Shown: positions 32,873 to 45,492, numbered from the stretch's first letter. The stretch: 64,000 bases of DNA from Botryosphaeria dothidea (GCA_011503125.2 WWBZ02000012.1:434001-498000), one strand, 5' to 3'. Notes: a model not told the origin generated them from the letters alone. Numbers and translations: made by a program.

Positions 32873-33809
32873 TCACATCCGCCTGATGCTCTCCTCCTTG
32901 AACTTGTCCAGCCCCGAATCCAAGTGGCCCCACCACTCGAACAGCATGCTCTCGCAAATCAGCTTGAACCACGGGGTGAACTTCAGCTCGGGATCCTTGA
33001 ACATCGCCTTCAGCTCCTCCGGGCTGACATATCTCGTATCCCTGACCTCATTCGGATTGACGTCCAACGTAACCGTCCCCTTCTTCGGCCGAATGAACAA
33101 GATATAGTCGATCTCGTGCTCGCCCCACTTGCCGTCGCTCGGCGCGAGGTAGTGGATGCGCGTCAAGAAATCAAACTCCTCCACCGGCACCTCGGCAGCC
33201 GGTATGCCCAGCTCGTGGCCGAGCTTGCGCTGGGCGGCGCGCTTGGCGCCGGCGACCGACGACGGCAGGTCGGCGCCCGTCTCGGTGGGCACGCCCAGCG
33301 GGTGCGAGCAGCACGTGTTGGTCCACATGTCGGGGAAGGTGATCTTTTCGGTGGCGCGCTGCTGCAGGAGCAGGCGGTTCTGGGCGTCGAAGAGGAAGAC
33401 GCTGAAGGCGCGGTGGAGGAGGCCGCGGTTGATGTTGTCCATGAGGTGGCCTGAAGAGAGAGAAAGTCTTGTCAGCAAATGTCTCGGCGGATTGTTGATG
33501 CCTGTGCGGACCGCCGGGTTCGATGGGGCGTGAGGGCTGCGAAGAGGGCTTGGTTTCTGCACACGTACAAACTTTCTTGGTCGCGCTGCCGATGGGCACG
33601 TCGTTCTCGTCGAGCACGATGCACATTTCGTCCATGAGGCGGATCTGCTCCTCGTCGTAGCCGGCCAGGTCGGCGTCGCTGGTGCCGTTGGCAGCCTGGC
33701 GCGCTCCGCTGCCAATCACGCTGGTGTTGACATCGCTGCCGAACAGGCGGAGGATGTTGTCGGCGGTGATGGGCGCAGCGGCCGTGGTGGTGACTGTCGT
33801 GGTGCTCAT
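32873..33809 (-). CDS. IDI1: Isopentenyl-diphosphate delta-isomerase
   Basis: Exons 33809-33569 and 33450-32873 (118-bp intron, GTACGT donor); 272 residues. The IDI1 signature is complete: [40 protein letters not shown] across the junction, [18 protein letters not shown] (catalytic Cys), the Nudix-like stretch [15 protein letters not shown], and [13 protein letters not shown] with the catalytic Glu. It interconverts IPP and DMAPP in the mevalonate pathway, feeding sterol, dolichol and prenyl synthesis. Length is usual for fungi. An acidic C-terminus or peroxisomal signal is absent; the end is ESIRRM. The first ATG in frame was chosen; the N-terminal 20 residues are Thr/Ala-rich and may be poorly conserved. 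Confidence 0.93.
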
Positions 33810-34377
33810 CGTGATCAAAGACGCGGGGCAATCCGTGAAGGACGTCGAAGAGCAGGGCGGGGCAGCAGTGAGGAGTGAGGGACGGAGGGTGAGCGTGGAG
33901 GAAGGCTGAACCGGTGGTAATGCTCCTTGCTGGGGGAGACTAGTTGGACGATCGGCGGGTTTATTGGAGTGGCGTTGGACGGCTGACAGGGTTCAGGCGG
34001 TGAGCGGGGCTTTCCTCCGGCCGCATTTTTTGCCCGTTCCTGAAAGCCAAGCAGTCCACTCCATGCTTCGTCCCATCAATCACGATGCTTGTTTCGTAGT
34101 CTTACATAATTAGCGCTCGATAAATCTTTGCTAAACCGAATAGACTCAGTCGCTCGCAAGTACTAGGAGAAAGGAACCAAAGCATTAAAAGCCAGAGCCG
34201 AAGGAACTGCAGATAAATACCAGAATCAAAGAAAAAGTAGCAACTCCAAAGGTATCTCGCTGAAACAGAGCTTCCGAGCATCTTCAGGGAGAGAGACTAC
34301 CTCTGTAAAACGGTTTCCACTTCGATAGTAGAGACCATCATCCCCAGAATACTCCTATTCCATCACAAACCAAGGAA
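33810..34377. other. Intergenic region upstream of IDI1
   Basis: 568 bp holding the IDI1 promoter and the 3' flank of the F-box gene. No gene seen. Confidence 0.5.
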
Positions 34378-37300
34378 TCACCATGCTCTACGCTTCCCCT
34401 TCGAGTCCGGAGCCGGAGCCAGGGCAGGAAACTCATCCTGCTCAGCCTCAGCCTCGAGATAAACGCCACCATCTTCATCGTACTCTTCTCTTTCGGCTCT
34501 GCTCCGCTCCTCTGCTAGACTCAATTGCAGTGCAAATTCCAAGTCGTCCATCTCCTTATCCCTACTGGATCCTGCATTGCTTGCATCATATGAATCTTCC
34601 AATGGTGTTTGACGTGAAGATGAAGCTGGCGGCGAAGTCTTCCGGCTTTTCGCATATTTGATAGGGATGTCAAAATTGCTTTCAGTGGGTGGTGAAGGTG
34701 CTTTATAGAACGGAGACGTCGATCCTCCATTCTCCTGCAGACTCAATCGAATGGCCTCAGCGATATCTGCATCGAGTTCATCCTCGTTCTTGGTAGGAGG
34801 ACTACTGGAGGGCGTAAAGGCTGCAGGACCTGTAGGCGTGTCGCTCGAGTCTGAGCTGGCTTCGCCCTGCTTTCTCTTCTCCGCCTCATTTGCCAATGCT
34901 TCTTGCGACAATAACGTAGCATACGCAAGAGCCTGCTCTTCATCATCAAGAAGATCAACGCCAAACCGGCCGGCAAGCCTCTCTGCCTCGCGTTGCCGCT
35001 GAATCTCGTCTCTTTCCATCTCATGCTTCTCCGCTGAGATGAAGTCCTTAATCTTTGAACGTCCAGACGCAGAGAAATTGGGACCAGCGCCACCGCTATT
35101 GCTGCCGCGTTCAGAACGACGCATACGTCGCTTGTTGCTCTTGTACTGATCGGCAGCATTGGAGCTGTAGGCCCAATAGCGCAGATGTGTTCCGAGAGAT
35201 ACCATACCACGGAGTACCGTTGGATCAGGGTCTAGGCAAATAGCTCCAGCGGCAAACATATTGATGCCGACACCTTGCTCGGAGGCCTCGGCTTGTATTA
35301 GCCGACGACGGGCACGGGATGAGAACCTCGAGTTCAGGGTCCGGATAGGCTGCATGCTGGACGCTAATGGATCCCAGGCTTGCACTAGTCCATCATTGCC
35401 ACCGTGGACAAGGTACAGTCCCGTCATCGCAAGGCACGAGATCTGAGGAGAATCGGTGTAGATGATTCGGACTGGCTCAATGGTATTGACCAGATCCAAA
35501 GATCGTGCGACCGAAGCACGCATATCCCAGACGAAGATATTCCCGGATTTGGTACCAGCGGCTACAAATCTTGCTCTTTGACCTGGGACGTCTGCAGGAT
35601 TCGCAGGTTGACTCTGATCCGAGAATGGTGAAGCGAATGGAGACGACGCTGTAGATGAGCCAGAGAATCCGAATATGGGATCCTCGGAGAGGGTCATCGT
35701 AGCATATGTTGACATGTCGAGAGTAGTTGCAGCAATTTGAACAGACTTGACACCGTTGAAAGAAAGCTTTGAGCACCTCCACTCTTCGACCAAGCCAGGC
35801 CGCTCAGGAGAAGCAGTGCCTGAATATTGGACTGAAGATTGACGCGGACGTGTCGTCGACGATGATCTAGAAGGAGCTTCCGACCCGCCAAACAGAGAAG
35901 GCGTGGTGCTGTTCACGACTTCAGTAACAGCCTTCGGCATTGGCATTGTTTCTGGCTGCGTAAGAACTTTGAGCCGCGAGAAGCGCTTCGCAGACGCTGT
36001 GGTATCTTCCTCGAGACCACATTCGAACACAACGATTGCTTCTCCGGCGTTGTTGCCATCGTCTCCAGCAAAGTCGACTTCCATTCTTCTCCTCATATCC
36101 CAACCGAGACACATCGTGCGGAAATCAATTGGCTTCATCCGTAAAAAGGCGTTGATCTCATGTGTCTCGGCCTTGATCTGTTCTTCGCTGAGACACATTC
36201 CATTCCACGAAGAACGAGGAGAGTAGCTCCCATCCACAGTTCGTTCACGGTAAGGGTCAGGTCGTGCAGTGCGTCTGCTGGGCTCAACGATGTTCCAGTA
36301 GACTGTACGACCTGTAATCCATGCAAGTCTCTCCAGGCCTGGCTCGTCAACCCGAGTACCCTTCTCAAGCGGCGGTCTCTTGGGGAACTTGGTGAGGTAG
36401 AAAACTTCTCCAAGAGCATTGAGAGCGATGCACCAAATGCGATTCTGAACCTGCCGCTGAGGAGAGTAGGAGCCATCCACGGCGAGGGCGATGATAGGCA
36501 CTCCGGGGCTGAGCACCCAACGCGCTGTAAGTTCTCCACGCGCCAAGCGGGAATCCTGCAAGCCGTTCATGCCTAGGCTGTAGGCGGTAACCACTCCAGA
36601 GGACGAGCCAGAAAGCATTCCCACAAGCCCTTCAGAAAGGGTAGAGATCGAGGCAGACTTTGCAATCCATACTGACGAGATGGCTTCCGTGGAGGAGAGC
36701 AGTTTGGGAATCCCAAGCTCAGGCGAGCTAAGCTCTATGGGCAGGGAAAGGTATCTACCACGCATTTCTTCGACAGAACGGTGATAGATGCTCCCACCGG
36801 GGGAACCTTCGCCATGGATTATACCATATGGTTGACTGACATCCATGACGTTTGGATTACCAACCAGATTACCGGGACCCAGACCCCATTGAGCTTCACC
36901 AGGTAAGCGCTCGAAGAACTGGAGGAAGAACTGAGGGTCAGACAAGCCCCAACCATCAGCCTTTCCAGCACTTGGGTCACTGGTGGACGCCATGCCAATA
37001 TCGTCAGCCCCGTGGATGAACGATGGAAGGCGCTTGTTGAGTCCAGTGCCAAAAGAAGCATGAAGGTGGTTCACCGTTGTGAACAGCTGCGAGCTATAAT
37101 CAACAATAGCTTGCGGGGTCTGACTAGCATTCGAGCGCGAATTGGCAGAAGGCGTCGGCAGGGCCATAGGCTTTCCACGACCAAGCGATCGTAAGAGTCG
37201 AGTACGCAGAATGTACTCGCTTCTCCATGAAGCAAGCGCGGTAAGCCTGGCAAACGCACGCCTATCGGAGCGCAGATTTTCCTGGTCATCATCTGCCGCA

Positions 37301-37904
37301 AGATAATCTGCGTCTGCAACGATCGAGTCAGGGCCTGGAAAATAGCGCGCGAACGCCACCCTCCAAGCATGAGGCGTCGTGACCAAAGAGTGAAAGCGGC
37401 GGGACACAAGCGCGACTGCGGAGAGGTCGTTTGGCGGCAGATGGGACAAAGCATGAGTCAGGATTTCTGGGAGGCAATCAGCGCGGAACCATCAGACATG
37501 CCTCGCGAAGGCGAATTACCGTTCGGCAGCTTCGCCACGGGCGAGCTCTTGTCTCCTGCCTTGCGACTCTTCTTCACGACTTCAAACACAGGTCCTTCAT
37601 GTTTCCTCGGTGGCGTAGGCGATAGCGCATTCTCGTACTCGGCGATGCGATTGACAGGAGGCGGGCTGGGCTTCTTCAATCTTGAGCTATCGTCGGCGTC
37701 AAGCTCACCGCGCGCGCAAGTGCCAGACGAGACGTCGCCGGCAGCGTCTGCTGCGCCGGCGTGTGCTCCCGCGGCGCTCCCAGAGCGGAACGGGGGCAAG
37801 CGTTCTGAAGACTCGGGGCCATGCTGGGAAGAGACGGGTGCGGCTTCGGTCGCGACGGATTGGATGGACGCGTTGGTGAGAACGTCAGAGAGCTCTGAGT
37901 GCAT
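34378..37904 (-). CDS. UFO1: Ufo1-like F-box / WD-repeat / UIM protein
   Basis: Exons 37904-37520 and 37466-34378 (53-bp intron); 1,157 residues. The intron splits the F-box; joined it reads KLPNEILTHALSHLPPNDLS and continues VALVSRRFHSLV. The middle contains beta-propeller-type strands, for example AAGTKSGNIFVWDMRASVAR and LYLVHGGNDGLVQAWDP. The C-terminal part has two ubiquitin-interacting motifs, DIAEAIRLSLQENG and DDLEFALQLSLAEERS, then an acidic tail. The order F-box, propeller, UIMs is that of yeast Ufo1, an SCF substrate receptor that turns over targets such as HO endonuclease and is itself regulated through its UIMs. Here the family role (Skp1-cullin-F-box ubiquitin ligase, nucleus/cytosol) is well supported; substrates are unknown. 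The N-terminal 115 residues are low complexity. Confidence 0.85.
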
Positions 37905-39216
37905 AAAAAGTCGCGGAAAGGACGTAGGGAAGGATGGTACTGAGCCAGACAGTCTGGTTCAGTCACGTCGATATGGAAAGTCGCGGTCGTGATATCTGCC
38001 TGAGGAGTGTGTTGGAGGAGGGAAAAGCCGGCAGCGCGCGGTGACGTTTGCCTCTATCTTCGCGTCGTCGCTCGGTCTGCACGTGGCGATTCCGCCGACG
38101 ACCGCTCGCTTTCTCCGCCCGCTGCCCTAAGCGGCAGCTCCACCGTTCATCTGATTGGCAGTGAATCTCTGGACTGCAGGATTAAACGAGAAGGGAGCAT
38201 CACTCCGCAACATTGGAGTGAGAATAAATGCAGGGTGAAGTCCAAATTGTGAGAAATTTCGACAATCTGGGAGGTGGAAAATCAGGATGGTAAAGGTCCC
38301 TCGGTCGAGACTACCGGTATATAGCGCGTTCCCTGAGTGGTTGAACCGTCCAACTCACTGCCTCTAATGATCTCTCATAGTTTCATTATCTCCATAAATG
38401 CTATGAGTTTTATTGTTGCACGAGTTCCTTGCACGTACCCTGCATATGAACTCGCAAAAAAGCCCCCGACGATTTTCCTCTGTTCGGCAGACAACCCCAT
38501 CTTTTTCACAGATATGCGCCTGCTTCGTAGTTTCCCGCATGTCAAAGATCGGTATTCTCGCATGCCAAGCAGCAAATAAAAATAACTGGCATATCTAGTC
38601 AGTTTTAGGTTCTCGTAAAACCAGCTGTGCGCTTTAATCAATTCCTAAACATCGTCCGATAGTCCTTTCCGATCAACCACCGGCCGTACGTCGGCCGAGA
38701 GCTTTCCTCCGCCAGAGTGAGACAGCATATGACTTAGTGCAAGTGAATGAGTCAGGGCTGCAGACATCTCCGACAGCGTGTGGTTTTGTGTTTCTGTCAG
38801 ACTGGACGTAGGGAGTGATAAATGGCTTGAGTTGAGAAAATGCAACTTAATGTCTACCAATTAGTAAACGCTCTGCATCAAAAGCGAGCGGTAAAGATGA
38901 CGCGAGACGCACATTGAAAGAGCTAAGTTGCGTGTGCCCCTCCCACATCACCCTTCGGGAAATAGAATTGCATGCGAAGTCCATTATCTCCGTTTATCCC
39001 CGCAACCACCAACACCCCACCATCATGCTTAGCAAGGGCGTGGACAGCTCCAGCTTCTCCAATTATCCTCAGGGCGATGCTTGGAGAAGCTTAAATACCC
39101 CTCCTCCCCAACTCTTCCAGCCATTGATCCTCACTTCCCCGTAAACAGCTAAAATTGCCCTCCTTCTAAATACCAATCTCTCAACCAGTCCCATTAACCC
39201 CGCACAATCTGATACA
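37905..39216. other. Intergenic region between divergent F-box and AKR genes
   Basis: 1.3 kb, no recognisable gene. A TTAAATA sequence at about 39091-39097, near 120 bp before the AKR start, may be its TATA box. Confidence 0.5.
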
Positions 39217-40411
39217 ATGGGCGACATTCCCAAGGAGCTGCAAGCCAGCTTTGACGCGACCAAGGTCGAGTACAAGCAGCTCGGTTCCTCCGGCCTGCGC
39301 GTCTCCGTCCCAATCCTGGGCGCCATGTCCATCGGCCACAAAGACTGGCAGTCCTGGGTTGTCGACGACGAAGCGGAAGTCTTCAAGCTCTTGCAGGCCG
39401 CGTACGCCAACTTCTTCTTCCACACGAGCACTCTTGCCTCCTAACGCTTACTCCAATAGCTACGACCGCGGCCTCAACACCTGGGACACGGCCAACGTCT
39501 ACTCCAACGGCGTCTCCGAAGAGCTCATCGGACGCTTCCTCAAGCAAGCCAAGATCCCGCGCCGCAAGATCACCCTCCTCACCAAATGCTACGGCTACGT
39601 CGGCGAGACGCCCGCGGTCAACACGATGCGCTTCCCCAACTCAAAGGACACGCGCGACTACGTGAACCAAGGCGGCCTCTCGCGCGTCGCCATCTTCAAC
39701 GCCGTCGACGCCTCGCTCGAGCGCCTGCAGACGCCGTACATCGACCTGCTCCAGATCCACCGCTACGACGCGAGCGTGCCCGTCGAGGAGACGATGGAGG
39801 CGCTGCACGACCTAGTCAAGAGCGGCAAGGTGCGCTACATCGGCGCCAGCTCCATGTGGGCGTACCAGTTCGCCAAGCTGCAGTTCGCGGCCGAGAAGCA
39901 CGGGTGGACCAAGTTCGTCAGCATGCAGAACCACTACAACTTGTGCTACAGGTAGGCCTTCGCACGTCCCAAAAACGTCCGAGAATTTGCTGACAGGAGT
40001 CCACCCCCCACCAGGGAAGAGGAGCGTGAAATGATCAAATTCTGCCACGAGACCGGCGTCGGCCTGATCCCCTGGTCACCGCTGCACCGCGGCTTCCTCG
40101 CCCGTCCCCTCGACGCGCCCGCGACGACCAGAGTCGAGACGACCAAGACTTCGCCTTTCGCTGTCAAGCCGACGGAGGCGGACCGCCAGATCATCGGACG
40201 CGTGCAAGAGCTCGCCGAGAAGAAGGGCTGGAAAATGTCGCAGGTGGCGCTGGCGTGGATCGTGAAGAAGGGCACTGTACCGATCGTCGGGTTCAGCAGT
40301 GTGGACAGGATCGAGGAGGCGGTTCAGATCAAGGACAAGACATTGACGGATGAAGAAATCAAGTACTTGGAGGAGCCGTACGTGCCCAAGGCTATAATAG
40401 GTCACACGTAA
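39217..40411 (+). CDS. Aldo-keto reductase
   Basis: Exons 39217-39401, 39460-39951 and 40015-40411; 357 residues, introns 58 and 63 bp, both GT-AG. The start has a good context (ACAATGG). AKR catalytic residues are visible in order: Asp and Tyr in [10 protein letters not shown], Lys in [10 protein letters not shown], His in [10 protein letters not shown]. Further family blocks are [48 protein letters not shown] and [16 protein letters not shown]. It should be an NADPH-dependent carbonyl reductase of the aryl-alcohol-dehydrogenase or YakC-like branch common in fungi. The substrate cannot be deduced; no biosynthetic cluster surrounds it. Confidence 0.88.
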
Positions 40412-40754
40412 GCGGGTATTGTTGTGTGATCCGCAGGGACGAAAAGGGTAGTACCTAGCCCAACGATTGGAATCTGAAAGTTTAACCAACTATCCGTTTT
40501 GGTATCCACCTTTGAAGCTGAAGTCTATTGGAAAATCTCGTGTCCATATTCCAGTGGACTAAAGACTCCACAACTCGTTGAAACATGAAATAATAGACCA
40601 GTGCTCATCGGCATTTTCGAGCAGCCTTACCAATCCTCCATTATCATTTTTACAATCCTTTACAATCAATAGACCGTGCTCTTCGAGGAACGCCATCCCA
40701 TGCCATCAAGTTTCCACATATGAACTCCAGGAGTATCTTTCCCTATTCCATCAA
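40412..40754. other. Convergent intergenic region
   Basis: 343 bp between AKR and NUP49 stops; 3' UTR-like, nothing else seen. Confidence 0.5.
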
Positions 40755-42277
40755 TCATCTTCCGAGACCTGAAGCGCCCACAGTTGCCTCGATGACCTTC
40801 TCTCTGCAGTCTCCAACCTTCTGCGCCTCGTTCAAAATCGCCTTCTGAATCTCCTGGAAGAGCAGTGCCAACTCCCTGAGCCTGTTCTCGTGATGCTCCT
40901 CCGGGTTACCGGCGCTCCGGCGCGTCATCAGTTCCTGGGCCTGCTGCATCGTGTTCGCCTCAACGGTGCGGAGGTGCTGCTCGATCTCGGTCAGCAAGCG
41001 AGCCTGTTGCTTGAGCGTCTCGTTCATCTCGTCGCTCTGGGTGCTGAAGAAAGAAACGAGGTCGGTGTTGCTGTCGGCCGACGAATCGTCGGGCGAAGCG
41101 GACTTGGCGGGCGCCGGGGCGGTGCTCCACATGGAACCCGTGTAGTGGAACTGGGTGGGTAGCTTGAGGTTCTCCAGGACGCGGAAGGCGATGCGCGCGT
41201 TCTCGACGTCCTTCTTGATCGTCTGCTTGAGCTGGGCAATGGCCTGCGAGTCGTTGTCCAGCGCGGTTTCCACGGCCTCGCATTTGCCGTTGACCCATTC
41301 GACGTCGTTGGGCAGGTATGAGATGTTCTCCTTCAGAGCGCCGTCGATGAAGGCTTGGCATTGGTCGTGATGCGAGATCTGTTGCTGAATCATTGAGTCC
41401 ATCTGCTCAATCTGCTTTTGCACGTCTTCATGGAGGTCGGAGAAGCGTGTTGATCCACGGATCTGGCTGAGGTCGATGCGGACACCGGGAACAGTTCCCT
41501 GGCCGCCGGCGTTGGATTGGGTCTGACCGAACATGCCGCCTCCAGCAGCAGGCTGTTGTGTGTTGTTCATTGCGGAGCCGAAGAGAGAAGGTTGCTGCTG
41601 AGGTTGTTGGGGTTGTTGGGCGGTGTTCATGGACGCTCCGAAGAGAGAGGGCTTGTTCTGCGTTTGCTGTGTACTACTTCCACTGCATGATGTGTTAGCC
41701 AAGCATTCCGAGTGTATGCGACAAGGAGCTCAGGCATACAACAAAGACGGCGCCGAAGCTTGCGCTGGCTGCGCCGCACCTCCAAAGAGACCTCCACCCT
41801 GCTGTTGCTGTTGTGGCTGCTGTTGCTGGCCTTGCTGCTGGGGCTGACCCAATGCGCCGCCAAACAACGAGGAACCGGGCTGGGGTTGCTGCGCGGGTGT
41901 AGAGCCGGCTGCTGCACCTCCACCGAAGAGACCGCCCGATGCGGTGGTAGCCGGGGTTGCAGGCTTGTTGAGAGCGCCTCCAAAGAGACCGCCACCGCCA
42001 GCCTGGGGGGCAGCATTGTTTGTAGAAGAGCCGAAAGAACCACCACTCTGAGGTTGCGAAGTCGAGGCGGGCGCGCCAGCGCCGCCGAAAAGGCTGCCAC
42101 CGCTCTGAGGCTGGCTGGCGCTGGTGGAGTTGCCGCTGCAGGAAGGCGCAAGTCAGTAGCTGCCATGCAGGATCAAAATCGACGCCCATGCTCCCAAGAA
42201 ACTTACAACAGCGAGGAGCCACCCCCAGTGTTGATGCTCAAGCCGCCCGACTTTCCAAGGCCTGTTCCGAACGACAT
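40755..42277 (-). CDS. NUP49: FG nucleoporin Nup49
   Basis: Exons 42277-42207, 42135-41740 and 41682-40755; 464 residues, introns 71 and 57 bp. The N-terminal 220 or so residues are FG/GLFG repeats in Gln/Gly/Ser-rich spacers, e.g. GGGLFGGAAQ and SLFGSAMN. The C-terminal half is a coiled-coil domain beginning VPGVRIDLSQIRGSTRF and containing ISHHDQCQAFIDGALKENI, the Nup49/Nup58 signature. It is one of the three partners of the Nsp1-Nup57-Nup49 central-channel complex of the nuclear pore, contributing to the permeability barrier and transport-receptor binding. The start is divergent from FIP1, with 342 bp between start codons. Both introns interrupt GLFG-type repeat units just before the Phe. 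Confidence 0.9.
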
Positions 42278-42619
42278 TGCTGCTGCTCCAGATGGCGAAG
42301 ACGCGTTCTCGACGGAGAAGACGGGGTTCCACTGCGGCCGGGGGTCTTCCGAGAACCGAGGCGGCGGGGCGAGGGGGCGCGGCGGGCGGAGGATCTAGTA
42401 AGTTGATGTTGTTGTCGCGGGCGTCAGCTGCTCGGGCGTCGTCGCGAAAAGCTGCGGGCGTCCAAGCTTCGCGCGCCGACAGCTCCACCTCCACCATCAC
42501 AGCTTCGTCCGCCCGCCTGTCTGCTCACACCTCCGCAAGTAACACGCCATACAGCCCGCCGTACCAGTCTCACACACAGACGCTATACCACCCACCCCGA
42601 CACACCTGCGCCCAGCACC
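42278..42619. promoter_or_regulatory. Divergent promoter of NUP49 and FIP1
   Basis: 342 bp between the two start codons; GC-rich, and no clear TATA box in either direction. It must carry both promoters and 5' leaders. Confidence 0.55.
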
Positions 42620-43493
42620 ATGGAAGAGGACGACGATTTCTACGGCGACGACACCACCCCGGCCGTCAAGCAGGACGAGCCCGCCAATGGCAATGAGGAA
42701 GTGAAGGATGAAAGAATGGACGAATCCCTCGAGGAAGGCGAAGAAGAGGAAGAGGACAGCAGCGACTCGGTGCGCCAACACCACTGCTCTGTAGAGGAAA
42801 ATGGCCTTTGTCTAACAAGCCTTCTAGGATATTGAAATCATTACCGAGAGCAAAGATGCGCCAGCACCTGAACCCTCCTCGTATGTACTACAATTTATCA
42901 AGGCATACGTGAATGTGCTCAACTGACACGTCAAAAAGACAACGCGCCGCAAACTTCAACACGTCCTTCAAATCTGACGTCTCACGAACCGCACCCGCAG
43001 ATACTGCAAAGGGACAACAAGCACAACCTACAGGAGGCAGACCTGGCTCGACCGCTCCCGCAGCACCTTCAAAGCCCGGCTCTGCATACCCCGAAGTCCG
43101 CACCTCCAACATCGACGTCAACGCGAATCCCATCTACGAGCCGGCAGGCAAGCCCGTAACAGAACTCGACATCGATGCCGGTACGGACGCATTGCGCCAC
43201 TCAAGCCACAGAACTGAATGCTGACATCTCCCAGACCTAGCCGAGCACGACAAGCCCTGGCGCCTGCCCGGCGCCGACCAATCCGACTACTTCAACTACG
43301 GCTTCGACGAGTTCACGTGGACGACGTACTGCCTGCGCCAGCAGACCATGACCAACACACTGAAGGACCAGAAGGCGGAGACGGCCAAGTTCGAGATGAT
43401 GCTGAACGGCGGCATGCCCATGATGCCCGGCATGCCTCCCGCCGGCCCCTCCGCCGCCCCGCCCGTCCCTGGCGCGCCCACCGGCCCTTCCGC

Positions 43494-43543
<50 letters not shown>

Positions 43544-43860
43544 GCGGCCAGCAAGCGCAGAATGGGGGCATGCCGGGTGCTATGCCCGGTATGCCGGGAC
43601 TCGACGAGAATATGATGCAGCAGATGGCGCAGCACATGATGGCTTCGGGCATGGATCCGTCGCAGATGAGCTTCGAGCAGTTCATGCAGGGAATGCAGGG
43701 CATGCAGGGCATGCAGGGCGGCCCTCCTTCTGGTCCGGCGGCACAACAGGCGCAGCAGGGTGGTGGGTTTGGTGGGCAAGGTGGTCCTCAGGGTCAGTAT
43801 GGTGGATATGGGGGTGGTCAGGGTGGATTCAGAGGAGGGAGGGGAGGCAGGAGATGGTAA
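42620..43860 (+). CDS. FIP1: Pre-mRNA polyadenylation factor Fip1
   Basis: Exons 42620-42769, 42828-42880, 42939-43180 and 43235-43860; 356 residues. An acidic N-terminus ([11 protein letters not shown], then a Glu-rich stretch) precedes the diagnostic Fip1 motif [20 protein letters not shown] continuing [13 protein letters not shown], which starts exactly at exon 4. The C-terminus has a run of 16 Gln, Met/Gly-rich repeats ([11 protein letters not shown]) and a final Arg/Gly-rich tail ([12 protein letters not shown]). Known role: subunit of the cleavage and polyadenylation factor (CPF/CPSF) that tethers poly(A) polymerase and binds RNA. The Fip1 motif is complete. The RGG-like tail agrees with RNA binding. 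Confidence 0.92.
43495..43542 (+). repeat. (CAG)16 microsatellite in FIP1
   Basis: Sixteen uninterrupted CAG codons encode a polyglutamine run after the Fip1 motif. Confidence 0.95.
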
Positions 43861-45492
43861 AAGAAAGTGGACGGACTTGGGATTGGTTTTTGTGTTTCTG
43901 GGCTGGTCACTGGGCGGCGTTCGATTCAACCTCGGGGGGATTCAAAACAGCCACACGCGATGTAAGATTCAGGCATGAGCAATAGGAGAGGTGTGCGGAA
44001 AGATGTTACTAAGTTTCTCATGAAAATTCCTGTCTCGCTGGGGGACTTTTTAGGTGACATCTCTTCGCTCAAATCAGAAGTGCAGATTTCATATGACCAG
44101 CGCTAGGAGAAGATCGTCATCGTTGTTATCAGTGGAGTGCGACACAGCTGAGAGCTGGGCTTCGGGAACACTGGTGGCAAAAGTGCGACCATTGCCATCG
44201 CAGAGCTCGTATTTGCCGTTAAAGCTGCCTTTCTCATCGCGCTCGACTGCTGCTATTTATGCCTCTGCGTCGTTGGGGTCACCGTAGAGTACGCTCTGGC
44301 CGACGCGGAATTTTGGCAGCCCCTGTCCTGTCTTAGCGAAGCATATGAAGAGGTCCTAACTGTGGCCACATACCCGGGTCTGGATACCCTTTCGTCATAG
44401 TGCTTTCCCCCTCGGATGAAGCCAGGCCACTGATGCTTGTCAGCAGCTTTAGTAAAGCCGTGTTGCTCCATGGACTCACTGCAGGGCAAGGGCTCCAAGG
44501 ATAATCTGAAGAGACAGGGTCTTCTTGGGTATAAAAAGCCCGGGGTTCGGGACTGAACGGTGGCATGGCTTTTGACTAGAATATTTTGAAGGTTTGTAGA
44601 ACTGGAAGAGCCTATTGCCATTAAAGCTCAAAAGTCAATAAGGCGGAGGCTGGCGAAGACGCGTGACGTGATAGCGCTTACTCGCAAGGCTACCATGCCA
44701 ATGTCTCGGGAGAGGCGAGGGCGGATCCTTTCAGCACACTGTCCAATCATGGAACCTGGTCGCCTTTCGATACGTGCTGAACGTTCTCAACGGGGCGATT
44801 GAAAACTTGATATAGTACCGTTAGACAGATAATAGGACTAAATGAGGATAGTCATGATTACCAGCAATCTGAGTGGCAAGATTTTGAGCCGCGACAGGGC
44901 GGGAAAGACAGAAACTCTGGTTATAACATACTTACTCACAAGATGAGCAGCATGAGGATAGCCTATCTCCAGAATCATAAACATGCTGATGACTCTCTCC
45001 CTACTGCTCGATGCTGACCTGATCAAGGCTGATTTGCTTCATGATGTTGATCTGATCGTTGATATAATTCTCGCTTACCGCCCGAATGGTGCAGCAGGTG
45101 AATATGTCCAGCACAATATTGTCAACAAAGTCAGGCGTTGTCGCGGGTGAATTATGCTGACTGCATTTTTGCAATAAAACAAAAAAAAAACTAGGAGGTC
45201 GCTGATAATATTGGAGTTGCGGATGATCCAAGGTTGAGGCTGCGTCAATGTGCGTTGTGAGGTGGCACCAATGACCGGCATCTGTCGTCGGCTGTGCCTC
45301 ATATCAGCCTCGTGAACTCGCCTTGATTGCTTCCAGACCCTCGTTGCGATTTCTTTATCGAATCCGGCCCTACAAGAATTTCGCAAGTTTTCTCCAAGAT
45401 GGCATCCACAAGTACTAACGATGGTGATACCTACCATTTGACTCACGCTGAAAAGATTTTGAAGGTTGACAAAGTCTACAGTGGAGCTTGGT
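43861..45492. other. Intergenic region with a possible degenerate gene
   Basis: 1.6 kb. A minus-strand stretch at about 44,410-44,089 looks protein-like but is interrupted (separate entry). The rest shows no gene. Confidence 0.45.
44089..44410 (-). pseudogene. Possible relic of a small protein gene
   Basis: On the minus strand a frame reads LPKFRVGQSVLYGDPNDAEA, then an in-frame TAA (44259-44257). It continues IAAVERDEKGSFNGKYELCD and ends at a TGA (44089). The second part resembles small SH3-like domains that follow the pattern VGQxVY...GxYxLxxxxG in fungi. Upstream, a GTATGT...AGACAG stretch could be an intron. The internal stop suggests a decayed gene; a chance frame is not excluded. Confidence 0.25.
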
